Below, piece by piece: positions 24,389 through 37,706 of a stretch of DNA of 64,000 bases. The DNA is from Humulus lupulus. Taxonomy: Eukaryota; Streptophyta; Magnoliopsida; Rosales; Cannabaceae. The notes beneath the pieces were generated by a model. That model saw only the letters and a list, made by a program, of their open reading frames with translations, was not told the origin of the DNA and made no database searches. How positions within the stretch are numbered: position 1 is the stretch's first letter; the number at the start of each line of letters is the position of its first letter. The DNA is taken from the NCBI RefSeq assembly GCF_963169125.1, contig NC_084795.1, positions 275,972,122 through 276,036,121 of the forward strand, given 5' to 3'. Position numbers and translations under genes: made by a program.

Positions 24389-24960
24389 CACTGTCATTCT
24401 TATTGACTTTTAATTTATATATTTTACTTTATCTCATATGATATGATGAGTTTTTTAATCAACATCATAATAAAATATTGACTGGACATGGGGCATGCAA
24501 TCAACATCAACAGCGAGCCCAAAGTTCATTTCATTACAAGCTTAAAGTAGTGAAGCCAATTTTTCCATTTTCAAAATTAACTTTGCATTGAATGATGATG
24601 ATTTTAATTGGATAATCAATTGACAAAAAAGTGTGCAAGCTAATAAATAGAGAGAAAATGTTATTTGACACGGCATTTGACACTGTATCACTGGAGTATT
24701 GCACTTGGTCTGGTATCACGGTATTTGACACGGCAGATAAGATTCTACATTCTACGTGCACGTGAAAGATAAAATTCTCTTCAATGACTCCAACGTGATT
24801 GAAGGGCTCGGGCAATGCTACTTTTCAATCTTCATCAACCATTACTGCAACTAACTAAATTGAAATATAGCAAACTAAATAACTACTTGGCCCCAATGAA
24901 GCTGTCGAGTTGACTGGCTTTAAATTCCATGCTATCACGTTTCCGATGAAGTTCCAGGAT
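24389..24960 (-). other. kinase-unit upstream region, copy B
   Basis: Starting at CACTGTCATTCTTATTGAC, this matches the promoter-side sequences of kinases A and C but lacks their TATA box and leader, which fell in the deletion. A short insert at about 24665-24780 repeats GTATTTGACACGGCA. Confidence 0.6.
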
Positions 24961-27900
24961 CTTTCCATGTTCTTTCTTCGTAGATGCAAAACCACATACA
25001 TACATATATGTGTGAATATAAGCTTTTTTACAAAGTGTTATAATAGCTAATACTAAAAAGCGGGAGAGTGAAAATCTGAATATATGATGAAATAACTAGT
25101 TCAAGTTTATCTTTTTGAACTGTTACCTTTCAAGCGGGAGAGTGAAAAAAAAGGCGGTACCTTTTGAGGAAAGCCTGCTGCTAAATACTAAAATGTTAAA
25201 AAAAATAATTATCTTTTTGAAAAGTCTCATTTAGACTCTCATTTAGTTTCCTTTGTAGCCTTCCATTCGGTAATCTGTCAAAGTCCCTTTCTCCTCCAAT
25301 CGACCATCATTCTTTCTCTCTTGGTATCAATCTCTCTACTTGGGTAAGTAAGATCTCTCAATGTTTCATATTTGTGAAATGTAGGGGTTTATTTATTTTC
25401 CATAAATAAAATTTATGGGTATGGGTATGGGTATGGTATAATCTGAACTTTGAATTAGTGCTTCTCATTGGGACATGTACAATACTTTTTATAAATATTA
25501 TTGAATTATACAACATATAGGTGGTGGTAGTTAGGTAATAACACCAAATGTGACATATGGCTGATATTTTTCTCTATTTAGAAGAAGCACTTTTAAAATT
25601 TATTTAATATTGAATTGAGTAATATACTATGTGGTGATATACACAAATATTTTCTCCAGTACAAGTTCCATGCTTCTATCCAAGTTATTGAACATAGATT
25701 TAATAAGTTTGCTAGCTATTGATGAAAAAAGTATTAAAATTTAATGATAGTGCTTAGTGCATGGAACCTCATGCCAATAATCATATTTTATTACATATAT
25801 ATTATATCTTTTATTACATAAGTTTGCTTAGTGTATTTTAGTTTATGGAGAAATTGTCAAAATACATGAATAGATATACATGAATATATATATAAGACCG
25901 TGCTATTATTTTGATCATTTCTCCAAGTTTCATTGTAATTTCTTTAGTTCAGTTTGATTTTTTTTTTGTGCATATCCAAAATGAATTGCATATTTCATAG
26001 GCCTCCTGGAGTAATATACCCTTCAATGGTGGCATTGGAGGTAGTGACTGGAAGCTTGGTCGAATTTGGTTTTGAGGATATGTAAACACAACTTTTTTAT
26101 TAGAGTTTAAATTGCAATTTATTAATTTGTTAGTTATGCTTAGTTTTTGGTCCTGTAGTGTTGGTTGATAATTTTACATATTAGATTTCTTTTACTCTTA
26201 CATTTGATACTTAAATGGTTGAAACCAAACTGGAGTATTGTAAATAAGGTTAATCATATTACCACTGTCAAATACACTTAATTAAATAGATAATAATGTT
26301 CCTCTCTAATTTTCTGTGACATTACTGCATAGATTGCTGATATTTGATTTATAGGGAATGCCTCGATTTAAGACCCAACTAAATGGAACTAAATAATGGA
26401 GCAATATATAGTAGGCATAATTCAACATGTTTTTTTGGACTCTTCAAGGTTCTTGGTAAGACATCTTAGTTGCCTATTATGTTAGAGTGTGTTTACTCTT
26501 CTTAGTGGCTCTTTAGTTTTCTGTTATGGTTGTTATAAGTAGTTAAACTACTTTCTCAATTGATCTCTTGTATAAATACTCTCTTGTACAAATTACTTGG
26601 TCAACAATAATACTTCTTCTTTCCATAAAGATTTTACTCTGTTTCGTTAGAATTAATAGTTCTAACATTTTTTTTGGATTATAATCATTCAAATTTTAGT
26701 AAATTTTGAATATTAAAATATGTTGTCATTTCACATGTCATTAATGTGTTGTAACTTCTAGATGAGAATTACATATATATGTTGCAATAAAGATTTGATG
26801 TATGAGTTATTTTAAGTGGAACTTGATAAATCTCTAATTTTTTTCAATTTTCAGCTTGTCTGGTGAAAGAATTAATCTAACATGAGGAAAATTAATATAA
26901 GCTTATATAATGGCTTGTATTGAGGTGAAAAGAGAAATATATTTATATTGTGGCTGTCATTTGTGTTTGAAAGAAATGAAAAAAAATCAAGAGTATTTTC
27001 TAATGACAAATATTATTAGAGAGTGTATACGTATATGGTTTGTTAATCTATACATTTATGTTTATAGAAATTTATTTTGATTAGCTCTGTGTTTTCCCCT
27101 GTGTTTATTTTTAGTGAAGAATGTATTGCTTTTCCTTTTGTTTCATCCTTTTGGCCGTCTTTGCCTAAGTTTGACTTGTATTTTCTTAACTTTGTTTGCT
27201 TTTTTGCTGGTATTTAATTATATGATATTGTACTGGATGAATGAGATGCTACCTCTAGGTTTTTGCTTCTCTACTTTTGAAAGTCATCTGGCAAATTTTG
27301 CTTTGTGACAACTATTATTTTTTAATGTGATTTCTTTACCCCCTTATTGCAATCTTTACTTATTACTTTTTTTTTGTGTTGCATGAAATGAGAATGCAAG
27401 GATGCATGCAATATTGATTCCACATAGTTGGGGAGAATCCTTTTCTTGTTGTTTTAGCACTCATAGCTTGCAAATTACTTATCCTTTTTGGTATTTTGCT
27501 TAAACACAGTCTTAGCTATATTGTATGCACGCTAGAGACAGTGGTATGCTCGCTGAGATGGTTAGAGACAGTGGTTGTCACCAGCTTAGAAAGTTTACAT
27601 TAGTATATAGAAGAGATAAGAAGATACATTCTTGTTAGTATAAGGTTATCAAAGTTTACCAGCTTAAAAGACAGTGGTTGTCAAATATAATATGTCATAT
27701 ATTGAATTGAGGCAGAAATGAGCATAGACTTGTTAGTATAAGGTTATCAATATTGAGTGTTGTTTTGGTTTGGTCATATAGTATCTAATTCTGGTAGAGG
27801 AACTTGAAAAAGAGATAGTTTTGAACAATTTGTTTGTAGCAATATTCAACTAGGATTGGGATGAAAATCAGTTTATGTTTTGTTGTTGAGTTGTGTATTT

Positions 27901-28223
27901 TGTTTGAGTGATCTTGAGAACTTAGAGAGAATGAGATTATTAATTAGTATTTGTATCTTAGATTATAGTTTCCTCCTCTTTCTCTTAGATGATCATTGCT
28001 CTGACTTTCTCATCCAAATTTTCAACTTCTAGAACTACACGGATTCATCATGGTGAAATTCTGGTTTTGGTTGTGTTCAACTTCTAGAACTACATGGAAT
28101 GGAAGTCTTGTTTTTTCTTTTCTTTCTAAAATGGGAATTCTCTTTTTGGACTGTTTATGATGTTGTGTTCTTTTCTTTCTAAACTGGAAGTCTTGTTTTT
28201 TATGGACTGTTTATGATGCTCTG
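24961..28223. other. AT-rich intergenic DNA
   Basis: No gene is recognised. A CT-rich stretch at 25275-25335, followed by GGTAAGTAAG, resembles a non-coding first exon with a splice donor, but no downstream exon can be assigned. A 24-bp run of ATGGGT repeats lies at about 25415-25435. Phrases such as TTCAACTTCTAGAACTACA recur at 28021 and 28079, and AAGTCTTGTTTTTT near 28103 and 28187. Confidence 0.5.
26480..26667 (+). repeat. possible short solo LTR (TRIM-like)
   Basis: This 188-bp segment starts TGTTAGAGTG and ends TTCTAACA, complementary ends as in plant LTRs. It holds a TATA-like box (CTTGTATAAATACTC). The flanking five bases do not match, so a target duplication is not confirmed. Confidence 0.4.
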
Positions 28224-28285
28224 TCAAGTACACCCCATAATCCCTTTTTCCTTTTCGAACTGCTGTAGGCCATGATGATGAACAT
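28224..28285 (-). pseudogene. small secreted-peptide gene, 3' part
   Basis: This is the continuation of the frame that starts at 38977, on the other side of Copia-2. After the duplicated 5 bp the frame reads HHHGLQQFEKEKGIMGCT and stops at TGA (28224-28226). A possible splice donor (GGGGTGTAC) overlaps the end, so the true C-terminus could differ. The family is not recognised. Confidence 0.5.
28281..28285 (+). repeat. Copia-2 target-site duplication, left
   Basis: AACAT, repeated at 38834-38838 directly outside the opposite LTR. Confidence 0.92.
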
Positions 28286-29410
28286 TGAAATTCCGTTTTT
28301 TATGATTACCAACTTAATTATTCAAATTAAATAATTAATTGTTGAACTGTTACAGAAATGTTTAAACAGATACAAAGACTGTTTGAACAGAAACCAGATA
28401 TGTTTAAACAGTTTGTGACTAGAAGATAAAAACGAACATAAAGTAAAGAACACACGAATTTTTACGTGGTATCAGCAATCTTTGCAGATTGCTACTAGTC
28501 CACGAGGCCACACCCAGAGAATGAAATTTATTAGAAGAATATCTAAACGATTACAAAACCAAATTGACTTATACAAATAAAGACTCCCTCTTGAATTTGT
28601 CGCAACTGTTGTAATCTAAACTCCTAATCAAATTTCTAAAGTGCTAAGATCTTGAACTCCCTTCAAATCATAACACTTGCACTTTTCCTCCCGAAAAGTG
28701 ACTCACGAACAAGACTTCTCCCGAATCTTGATGACCAATGTCCAAGTGTGTTCAACCTGCACAATTAACACAAAGAAAACAATACAGAAGTACACTGTAA
28801 TAAACCACTAAGAACTTGCTGGACTCAAGTTCTTCACATAATAAAAAATCTCTAAAACTTGAAAAATATTTGGAAAATAATACACCAAGAGAGATTATCA
28901 AAAACCAACGACTTAAGGATGATTATATACTGTTTAGAATCCCTTTAGGTTGTGGAAAACAAATCAGAAATCAAACAGCCCATAAATGGAAAATCTTCCA
29001 AAACAGGAAAGTCGGAATCTGTTCAAACAGACTGGAAATCCGTTCAAACAGATTCATTGAACCTGGACAGTGTTTCAACCCAGTTTCCTTAAATAAATAA
29101 GGAAACAATATATCCTTTATGATTGCAAGCTGTACACGATTTCTGGGCAACCAAATCAGATAAACAAAATAAATACTAATAATTTCCATTTCAAGAAAAA
29201 AATATTCTTTTATAGGAAAATATATATATTTATTTTATTAACACATAAATAAAAATCTGAATATAGAAAGACATATTTCATCAAAACAAGTAACTACCCA
29301 TTTTCGAAATTCACCACAAAATATTACAAAAGAGGAAACTACTAATTTCAAAAATACCCTTTTAATTAATTTTGTCTTTATTATCAAAAATGGCAATAAA
29401 AGATTTTGCA
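28286..29410 (-). repeat. Copia-2 3' LTR
   Basis: The LTR is 1125 bp, with TG/CA ends on the plus view (TGAAATTCCG to GATTTTGCA). It contains the perfect hairpin arms GTTTCCTTA and TAAGGAAAC near 29086-29109. Short open frames inside it recur in the other LTR but show no protein likeness. Confidence 0.95.
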
Positions 29411-29413
29411 ATC

Positions 29414-29424
29414 TCCCCCTTTGG
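29414..29424 (-). other. Copia-2 polypurine tract
   Basis: On the minus strand CCAAAGGGGGAGAT lies directly upstream of the 3' LTR. It is the expected primer for plus-strand DNA synthesis. Confidence 0.85.
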
Positions 29425-29705
29425 CAATTTGATAGACAAAATTAATTCAAAAAACCTGCAACACAAATGTTAGTGATAAGTAAAGAGAAAGAACTCCCCC
29501 TGCAAACATGCATGAACTTATAACAAACATGTAAATAAACTAGATTTAACTCCCCCTCAAAATAAGAAGGTCCAGAGTTAAACAAACAAACAATCAAACA
29601 GGTTTTGGAAATCTACTCTCCCCCTTTGTGTCTTTCAAAGTAGCCAAAGAACCATAAAACTAAAACAAGAGTAGCAATGTTTAATGGACAAAAACGAAAA
29701 TAAGA

Positions 29706-31438
29706 CTAAACAGTTGGAGCTTTTGACAGAGATTGAACAGCCTCCAACACAGAACGTTGCAGTCCTTCAATTGACATCACTCGAGCAGTTAGAGAATCAA
29801 CAGAGGCTCGAACAGCAGCTATTTCTGATGCAACAAGTCCTGAATCTGTGGCAACAGAGGAGGAGGCATGAGGAATGTCATCCGAGGCGATCTTCAGAGA
29901 TTGGGGCTTGACTTTCTTGGAGGACGGAGCAGCAGTGGCTTCAGTAGGAGGGGCAAAGGCTTTGTAGGAAGTAGCAGTAGTTGGGGCCACCAAGTCTTCT
30001 TGATCACGTTGGAGGTCTTGTTTCTGCATACTCAACACTTTATAAATAACTTGAGGAAAAGGAAGATTCAAGTTTTTCCTGTTACCTTTGCGAAACCCAA
30101 TGATTTGATCATGAATAACCGAAGCCAAATTTATACCAATACTGGTCCCCACCTTGTACAAAAATGATGCCATATCAAAAGAGATAGTGGCGGTGTGAGA
30201 AGTGGGCTTCCAATTTGTTGTGGCAAACTTATGGAGAACAGCATAAGTGTAGGTGAGATTGGAGACCGAGATGACTGTATTAGATGGCCATATCATTTTT
30301 TGACCTACCAACTCAGTGATAACCATGTCCTTGTCAAGAGAGGCACCATCAACATCATCCTTGACATCAAGGGGAAGATGCAAAGCAAGAGCAATGTCTT
30401 GAGGAGAAAAAGAGAACCATGGCCCCTAACAAACACTTTGTTATACAGAGGAGATGAAGGTTCAATAATTTCATTAGTAAGATTGGCATAGAATTCCTTG
30501 ACTATTCTATCCACAAAACCAGAAAATTTAACCAAAGAACCTGTCCATTGTCGATCTTGAAGCATTGTTAGCACACCAAAAGGACGATGATCACTCAAGA
30601 CATAATTTCTTTCAATGATAAATTTTCGTTGAGCATACAGAACCATATCACGTGCATTATCATTATAGCAAAAAATGGAAGAATAAGGTTTGAAATTTAC
30701 ACCTGAATGTTTTGGTGAAGGTGTAGAACCAGAAAGAGGTTTCTTCCCTTTATCTTTGGATGGCAAATGAGATGCAATGTGGTCTGAGTCAGATTCGGCT
30801 TCGTGTTCAGAGGGGATAGTGTCTTCTTTTTCTGGCTCATCAGACTCAGCCTCTGATTCGGCAATGTCAGGAACCGTTTCATTAGACAATGTGGTATCAT
30901 GAGTTGCTTCAGATTCTGACTTATCTTCCTCAGGATCTGATTCGGAGGAGGACAATGAAGGGGGATGAGCCTTCAATTTTTTCTTGGCAGCAGACAAAGG
31001 AGAAAGAGACGCGTCCAACCCCAATTTCCTTTTGGGAGTCACAGAATTTTTCTTGGACTGACTCGGCTTCAAGGGCAATTTGAGCAACCCAGCAGCAGCA
31101 GCTTTGGAAGAGGAGGAAACAAATATCGATTTTGCCCTAGCCTCCAAAGACGAATCAAACGGAAGAGGAGAATGGTCCTTGGCTCGAGAGGGCACCACCA
31201 CTTCAGATGGTGGTGCAATAATGTCAGCAGAGATATCTGGAAACACCATAGGATGTTCATGAGAGAGCGAAAACACCTTCTTGCGAGCCTTGGATTTGCA
31301 GGACTTTCCAACATATTGGGGAGCTGTTGGAACAGAAGGAGGCGCCGTTGACACAGACGGAGGAGGCGAAGGAGATGGCACCTTTCGGGATTGAGAAACA
31401 GGGATCTTCTTGGAGGAGGCACCACGAGTTCTCACCAT
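29706..31438 (-). pseudogene. Copia-2 ORF3 (env-like), frameshifted
   Basis: The frame starts MVRTRGASSK at 31438. It has a Pro/Ser-rich and acidic N-terminal half, then a structured part (ARDMVLYAQRKFIIERNYV, DRQWTGSLVKFSGFVDRIV). A 1-nt loss at about 30417-30421 breaks it. The rest (LPLDVKDDVDGASLDK to a coiled tail, SLTARVMSIEGLQRSVLEAV) continues in the next frame to 29706. The middle part resembles the putative plant transposon protein domain seen beside many retroelements. No signal peptide or clear membrane helix is visible, so env-like is a label, not a function. Confidence 0.75.
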
Positions 31439-32755
31439 TTTTTCTCTGAAAAACAGAAAGCACTTACAAGAGAATGAGAGAGAAAAAAAATGAGAAGGAG
31501 AAGAAATAACTGAGTGAAGTCGTGGGTGAGAGGAAAAAAGGTAATGGCATGCCTTTTTAAATAACTTACTTACCCAAAATGAATACCCACGGCAAAAAGA
31601 GGTTTCCCTTTTTTTATTAAAAAATTGTTTTAATTAACCAAGAAAAGGAAACAATCTACACGATTCACATACAACTTTCCTTTTTTTTTTATTAAAAAAA
31701 TCTGTTTATAAAAATGTAATATGTATTAACACCCAAACCAAAAAAAAGGTAACCAGAAACAAATACCCCACACGATCTCCTCAATGACTTTTTCCCTTTT
31801 TTTTTAAAAAAAATTCTAAATAAAGTACAAGACAATAAAGATACAAATCATGATATTCCAAAATGAGAAAGAAGTCAAAAATAAATTCCTTGGAGACAAA
31901 GAATATATTAAATCACATAATTAAATGCATAATTTCTAATAATCACCACAATGATTCGGTTCACCAAGAATTTCCTTGCCAAATTATTATTTTTTATTAT
32001 CATTTTTTTTTATTTCATATATATGAACAAAAATAAAAACTCAACCCAAAAAAATCTGCTTTGATCAAAGAGAGTCATCCTGATAAGAATAAAATCAAGC
32101 AAATGAAAATAAGTGTTAGTGTAAACCAAAGATAAGAACCCTTGTGAAAATGAAAGATTAGAAAGAATATTCGAGAGAAATAAAACACAATTCAGTCACA
32201 AGGACATATTCTTAAGTGAATCAATCAACATGTATGAGTCTTACACACATTTTTTTTTTTTTTTATAAACTGTGTACAATTTTTTATTGCATTGTTTCAA
32301 GCATAAGTGTGTGACAGTGTATGCAAGGAAACATTGCCCAATGACAAATAAGTCTTTTTCGAAATTAAAATAATTGTAACCCATGAAGACGCTGTCACAC
32401 TACACCAGTGGTAGCCCTTTTCTATGGTAGTGTATCCTCTTCATAACTCCGAATTACAAAGTTCCAACTTACTCAAAAGACGGCTTTCACACATTGATGT
32501 AGGTAGCTCTATTCTTGCACAGGAGCTTGAAACAATGCTACACAAAAGGAAGCTCAAACATTAAACATTGATTAATTTACTCGAATATGCCTAGGAGGAA
32601 TTGATTAAATTTCTCTCAAGAATATATAACCAAAGATTCATAAACACAAGACAGATTATCCAGCTTGACACACAACAAAATTTTCAAATTGATTGACAAT
32701 TTTCTTAAAAAATAACACACATTAGATCAAGCGGACAACACCATAACAAGAAAAT
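31439..32755 (-). other. Copia-2 spacer between pol and ORF3
   Basis: About 1.3 kb of AT-rich DNA with long A and T runs (for example 32249-32266) and no coding frame. Its position equals the Copia-1 spacer. GTGTCTCTGAGTAA-type short motifs around 32400-32510 resemble the Copia-1 region near 11930-12030. Confidence 0.6.
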
Positions 32756-35700
32756 TTAAAGAGAACAAACCCCCAAAGATTTTCGGAGGAAATCAAAGCG
32801 AACCGAATCAAGAGCTTTAGTGAAAATATCTGCAATCTGTTTATGTGTTTCAATATATTCCAAGACAAGAACTTTATTTTCAACTAATTCTCTTATGAAA
32901 TGATGACGAATATCAATATGTTTAGTACGGGAATGTTGCACAGGATATTTTGAAATATTAATTGCACTTGTATTATCACAAAAAATAGTTAAAGTGTCAA
33001 GATCAAACCCATAATCCATCATCATTTGCTTCATCCACAAAAGTTGTGCACAACAACTTCCCGCTGCAATGTATTCGGCCTCAGTTGTTGAGAGAGAAAT
33101 AGAATTATGTTTCTTGCTGTGCCAAGAGACAAGATTATTTCCCAAGAAGAAACATCCTCCACTAGTGCTTTTTCTGTCATCAGTGTTACCTGCCCAATCA
33201 GCATCACTAAAACACACTAGATTAGGGTTAGTTTCTTTTGAATACCAAATACCATAATCAGTAGTCCCATGAACATATCGAATGATTCTTTTGACAGCTG
33301 CAACATGAGACTTCATGGGATTTCCTTGGTACCTGGCACACACACCAACACTATAACTCAAATCAGGTCGACTAGCAGTGAGATAAAGAAGACTACCAAT
33401 CATGCTCCTATACAGTGTAGGATCCACTTTGACACAATTTTCATCTTTGGATAGCTTCACAGTCGTTCCCATTGGTGATTTGGCAATCTTTGAACTTTCA
33501 AGTCCAAACTTTTTCACCAAGTTCTTAGCATATTTGCTTTGAGAAATAAATGTGCCTTCATCTAATTGCTTGACTTGCAAACCTAAGAAATAGGTCAATT
33601 CTCCCACTATGCTCATTTCAAATTCCTCTTTCATTTGCTTCACAAATACCTGCACCTCATTGTCAGAAGTAGAACCAAACACAATATCATCAACATAAAT
33701 CTGAGCAATAATTATGTTAGATTTAATATTTTTGATAAACAAAGTTTTATCTACTCCACCCCTTTTGTATCCATGAGAAACAAGAAATTTAGAGAGTCTC
33801 TCATACCAAGCCCGAGGGGCTTGCTTCAAACCATATAGAGCTTTCTCCAATTTGTAAACATGATCAGGTGCATGGGGATCTTCAAACCCTTTGGGTTGTT
33901 CAACATATACCTCTTCATCAAGATCCCATTGAGAAATGCGGATTTGACATCCATTTGGAACAACCTGAAACCAATTAAGCAAGCAATAGACAATAATAAT
34001 CTAATTGATTCAAGTCTTGCAACAGGTGCAAATGTTTCATCAAAGTCTATTCCTTCCACTTGTGTGTACTCTTGTGCCACTAATCTTGCTTTATTTCGCA
34101 CGATTGTACCAAATTCATCAGATTTATTTTTGAAAATCCATTTTGTGCCAATTATATTAGTATGCAACGGTCTTGGCACAAGGATCCACACTTTGTTTCT
34201 AAAAAATTGTTCCAATTCCTCCTGCATAGCTTTAATCCAATTTTCATTAGTTAAAGCTTCTTTCACATTTTTAGGCTCAATTAGAGATAAGAAACAAACA
34301 AATTGAACAACATTACTAAACCTTCTTTGTGTTACCATACTGTCTTTTGGATTTCCAAGTATTAAATCTGCTGGATGATTTAACTTAACTCTAGTTGATG
34401 GCTCCTTTTGGACTTCATCCAAAATAATATCTGGAAATTTCTTTTTTGTCTGTCCAAAATTTGTTTCATCGGATTCGCAATTTGTTGGAACAGATGGACC
34501 AGACGTTGCAACATTAGTATCACTGACAGAAACTTCTTCGTGTTTTTCAGTAGGTTCATCAGAAAACCTATCAATTTCTTCCTCAGTAGAAAACTCAGAA
34601 AAATCCCTGGCATCATCAATAACAATGTTAGCCGACTCCATTACAGTTTGGGTTCTCATGTTATACACACGATAAGCCCTACTGTTAGTGGAGTATCCAA
34701 TAAAAACACCTTCATCACTCTTAGCATCAAACTTACCAAGATTTTCTCTATCTCTCAAAATGTAACAAACACATTCAAAAACATGAAAATAAGCCACACT
34801 TGGTTTCTTACCTTTCCAAATTTCATAAGATGTTTTAGATGTACCTGGACGGAGAAAAACACGGTTTATAATATAGCAAGCAGTGTTAATTGCTTCTGCC
34901 CATAACCGTTTGGTCAATTTTTTGCTATTTAGCATCACTCTAGCCATTTCTTGAAGAGTGCGGTTTTTCCTTTCTACAACTCCATTCTGTTGAGGAGTTT
35001 TGGGAGCTGAAAACTCATGAGAAATACCTGCAGACTTGCAAAAATCATCATAGATAGAATTCTCAAACTCTTTACCATGATCACTTCTTATACGAACAAT
35101 TTTTCCAATGTTGCAATCTTTTTCAACTTTTAATTTTAAGCAAAGAGTTTTAAATGCATCAAAAGTATCAGATTTTTCTTTCAAGAAATCCACCCAAGTA
35201 TATCTAGAAAAATCATCCACACAAACAAAAATATACCTTTTCCCATTTAAACTCTCAATTTGAATTGGACCCATAAGATCCATGTGAAGCAATTCTAAAA
35301 CTTTCGAAGTGTTTATGTCAGAAACACTTTTATGTGTAATTTTTAATTGCTTGCCAAGTTGACAATTCTTGCACTTACCATCAGATTCTTTACCTAGCTT
35401 AGGTAAACCACGAACAATCCCTGCATGTGACAATTTTTTCAAGGCTTTGAAATTTATGTGACCAAGTTTAGCATGCCACACATCAGTGTTATTTCTCACA
35501 ACAAATTGACACATAATAGAAGGCAAAAGAGTATAGCAATTGTCATTAGATCTAAAACCTTCAAGAACATTCTCTCCATTCTTGTTTAAAACAAAACAAT
35601 TCTCTTTATCAAAGTTAACCGTATAACCTTGATCACAAATTTGACTTATGCTTAGAAGATTAGCTTTAAGACCTTCCACAAGTAACACTCTTTTGATTTT

Positions 35701-36816
35701 AGGCAACCCTTCAAAGTTAAGAGTACCCATACCAAGAACATTACCTTCAATTCCATTGCCAAAAGTAACAGACCCACAATGCATAGGTTTTATGTCTGTA
35801 AGAATAGACCTGTCACCTGTCATATGTCTTGAACAACCACTGTCAAAATACCAAAAATATGAAGAAGCTGATCTATCATATTTACTAGTAAAACCAGCAA
35901 AACAATTATTCTTTTTTATCCATATTTTCCTTGATTGAATATTTTTATTTATTTCTCTTTTGAAATTATCAAAATAATTGAATTTATGAAAATCTTCATT
36001 TTTGGAAAAATTCATAAGAGTAAAACACTTAGGTCGAATATGACCCTTCCTACCACAAAAATGACAAATTGGAATGAATTTTTCAAACTTACTATTGGAT
36101 TTACCTGCTGACTGTGTCCTTTCTGTTGGAACAACAGATTTCAGTGAGGATGACATAGGAACATCAGACGATAGCATCCCAGTCGAGATAAAGACAGTTT
36201 TCTTTGATTTTTGAGAACTTGAAGCACCAAGTCCCACATGACTTCTTTGACCTGCATTCTGTATATTCTCAAAAACAGTTGAACCGGGGTTAAGCATCCT
36301 AACATTTTTCTCAAGAGTATCCAAATCTTTAGACAACTTATTAATTTCAACATTTTTTGAAATTATTTCTTTTTCAAAATTTTCATTTAAGTCAGTAAGT
36401 TGTTTAATTTGAAAGGATAATTCTTTATTTTTGCTTACCAATGACCGATTTTCAGAACACACTTTCACCCATGAACCATACATCTTTTTGTAAGATTCAC
36501 ACAAAGACTCATCATTCAATTCAGATTCATCACTATCAGAATTTTCTTCATCTTTTGAAACATTATTCAAACAAACAATTTTTTCATTTTCAGATTTAGA
36601 AACAGGTAAAATAGAAGTGAAAGCGACATTACCTTCCTCATCTTCACTACTTTCTGAGTCATTATCACTCCAAGTAGTAATCATACCTTTTTTGTTCTTT
36701 TTCAAGGTGTTTGCACATTCAGACTGGATGTTGCCAAATCCATCACATTCCCTGCACTGAATACCATTTTTATTAGTTTGAAAATGATTAAGAGAAGAAT
36801 GATTACCTTTTGACGG
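32756..36816 (-). pseudogene. Copia-2 pol: protease, integrase, RT, RNase H, frameshifted
   Basis: Downstream of the gag stop the frame continues with a zinc knuckle whose histidine is replaced (CRECDGFGNIQSEC), then an intact second one (CHFCGRKGHIRPKC). Next come protease [10 protein letters not shown], integrase (HHCC region; [24 protein letters not shown]; with VCVDDFSRY) and the start of RT ([12 protein letters not shown]). A 1-nt loss in a C-run at 33925-33928 (plus view) shifts the frame. The remainder ([26 protein letters not shown], RNase H to ENK-VLEYIETHKQIADI) is open in the next frame to 32756. All catalytic residues are present, but no full polyprotein can be made. Confidence 0.92.
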
Positions 36817-37631
36817 CTAGCCATTGAACTTCTTATTTCCTATCTTTTTCATATATTTTAGAAAATTCTTTGCAAGCTTTGCCATTTCATTATCACCATC
36901 TTCATCATCTGATGCTTCTTTTTCAGTACTTTTGAAAGCTATGGTATTCTCTTTCTCTTTGGAAGTACTTGGCTTTTCTTTTTGACGAATCTTTTGATTT
37001 AACTCAAAGGTACGAAGTGACCCCATCAATTCTTCTACTTTCATAGTACTGAAGTTTTTTGCCTCTTCCATAGCAATGAGCTTAACATTGAACCTGTCAA
37101 GAAGAACTTGAACGATTTTTCTAACAAGAACAGAATCATCAAGTTTCTCACCAAGTGCAAAATACTCATTAGAAATATCAGATAATCTCTCATAAAATTC
37201 AGAAAGTGTTTCAGAGTCAGACATCCTAAGGTCATCAAACCTAGTTTGTAACATAATAAATCTAGATCTTTTGACATCTATAGTTCCTTCAAACTGAGTT
37301 TGAAGAATTGTCCAAGCATCTTTAGCCGAGACACATGTGGAAACAAGTTTAATAAAACTTTCTCCACACCATTGAAAATGGCGTGAAGAGCTTTATTATT
37401 ATAACTGGATAATTTTTCTTCTTCTGTATCCCAAACAAGTTTAGATTTTACCTTTGTGCCTCCATCTTCACCTTTTTTGGTAGGAGGTGACCATCCAGAA
37501 AAAATTGCTCTCCATGCTTTCTCATCTTGAGCTTTTATGAAAGCTCTCATCCTAACTTTCCAATATGGATAGTTTGAGTCATTAAGCAATGGAGGTCGAG
37601 ACACCGAACTACCTTCTACAAAGAAAGACAT
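36817..37631 (-). pseudogene. Copia-2 gag, frameshifted with premature stop
   Basis: Gag starts at ATG 37631 (MSFFVEGSSVSRPPLLND). A 1-nt loss at about 37363-37366, in a C/G run, breaks the frame after HAIFNGV. The protein resumes in the next frame (MLQTRFDDLRMSDSETL). A TAG at 36815-36817 then ends it at NKKFNG, before the zinc knuckle, with the same frame open on both sides. The sequence parallels Copia-1 Gag, which is intact here. Gag forms the virus-like particle that packages element RNA. Confidence 0.9.
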
Positions 37632-37690
37632 TTCACACAAAACAAATCAAACGGAAAATAACCACAAGATCTCACTAAGAGTTTAGTGAA

Positions 37691-37704
37691 CCGCTCTGAT
37701 ACCA
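37691..37704 (-). other. Copia-2 primer-binding site
   Basis: CCGCTCTGATACCA on the plus strand is TGGTATCAGAGCGG on the element strand, identical to the Copia-1 PBS, and lies two bases inside the 5' LTR. Confidence 0.93.
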
Positions 37705-37706
37705 AT

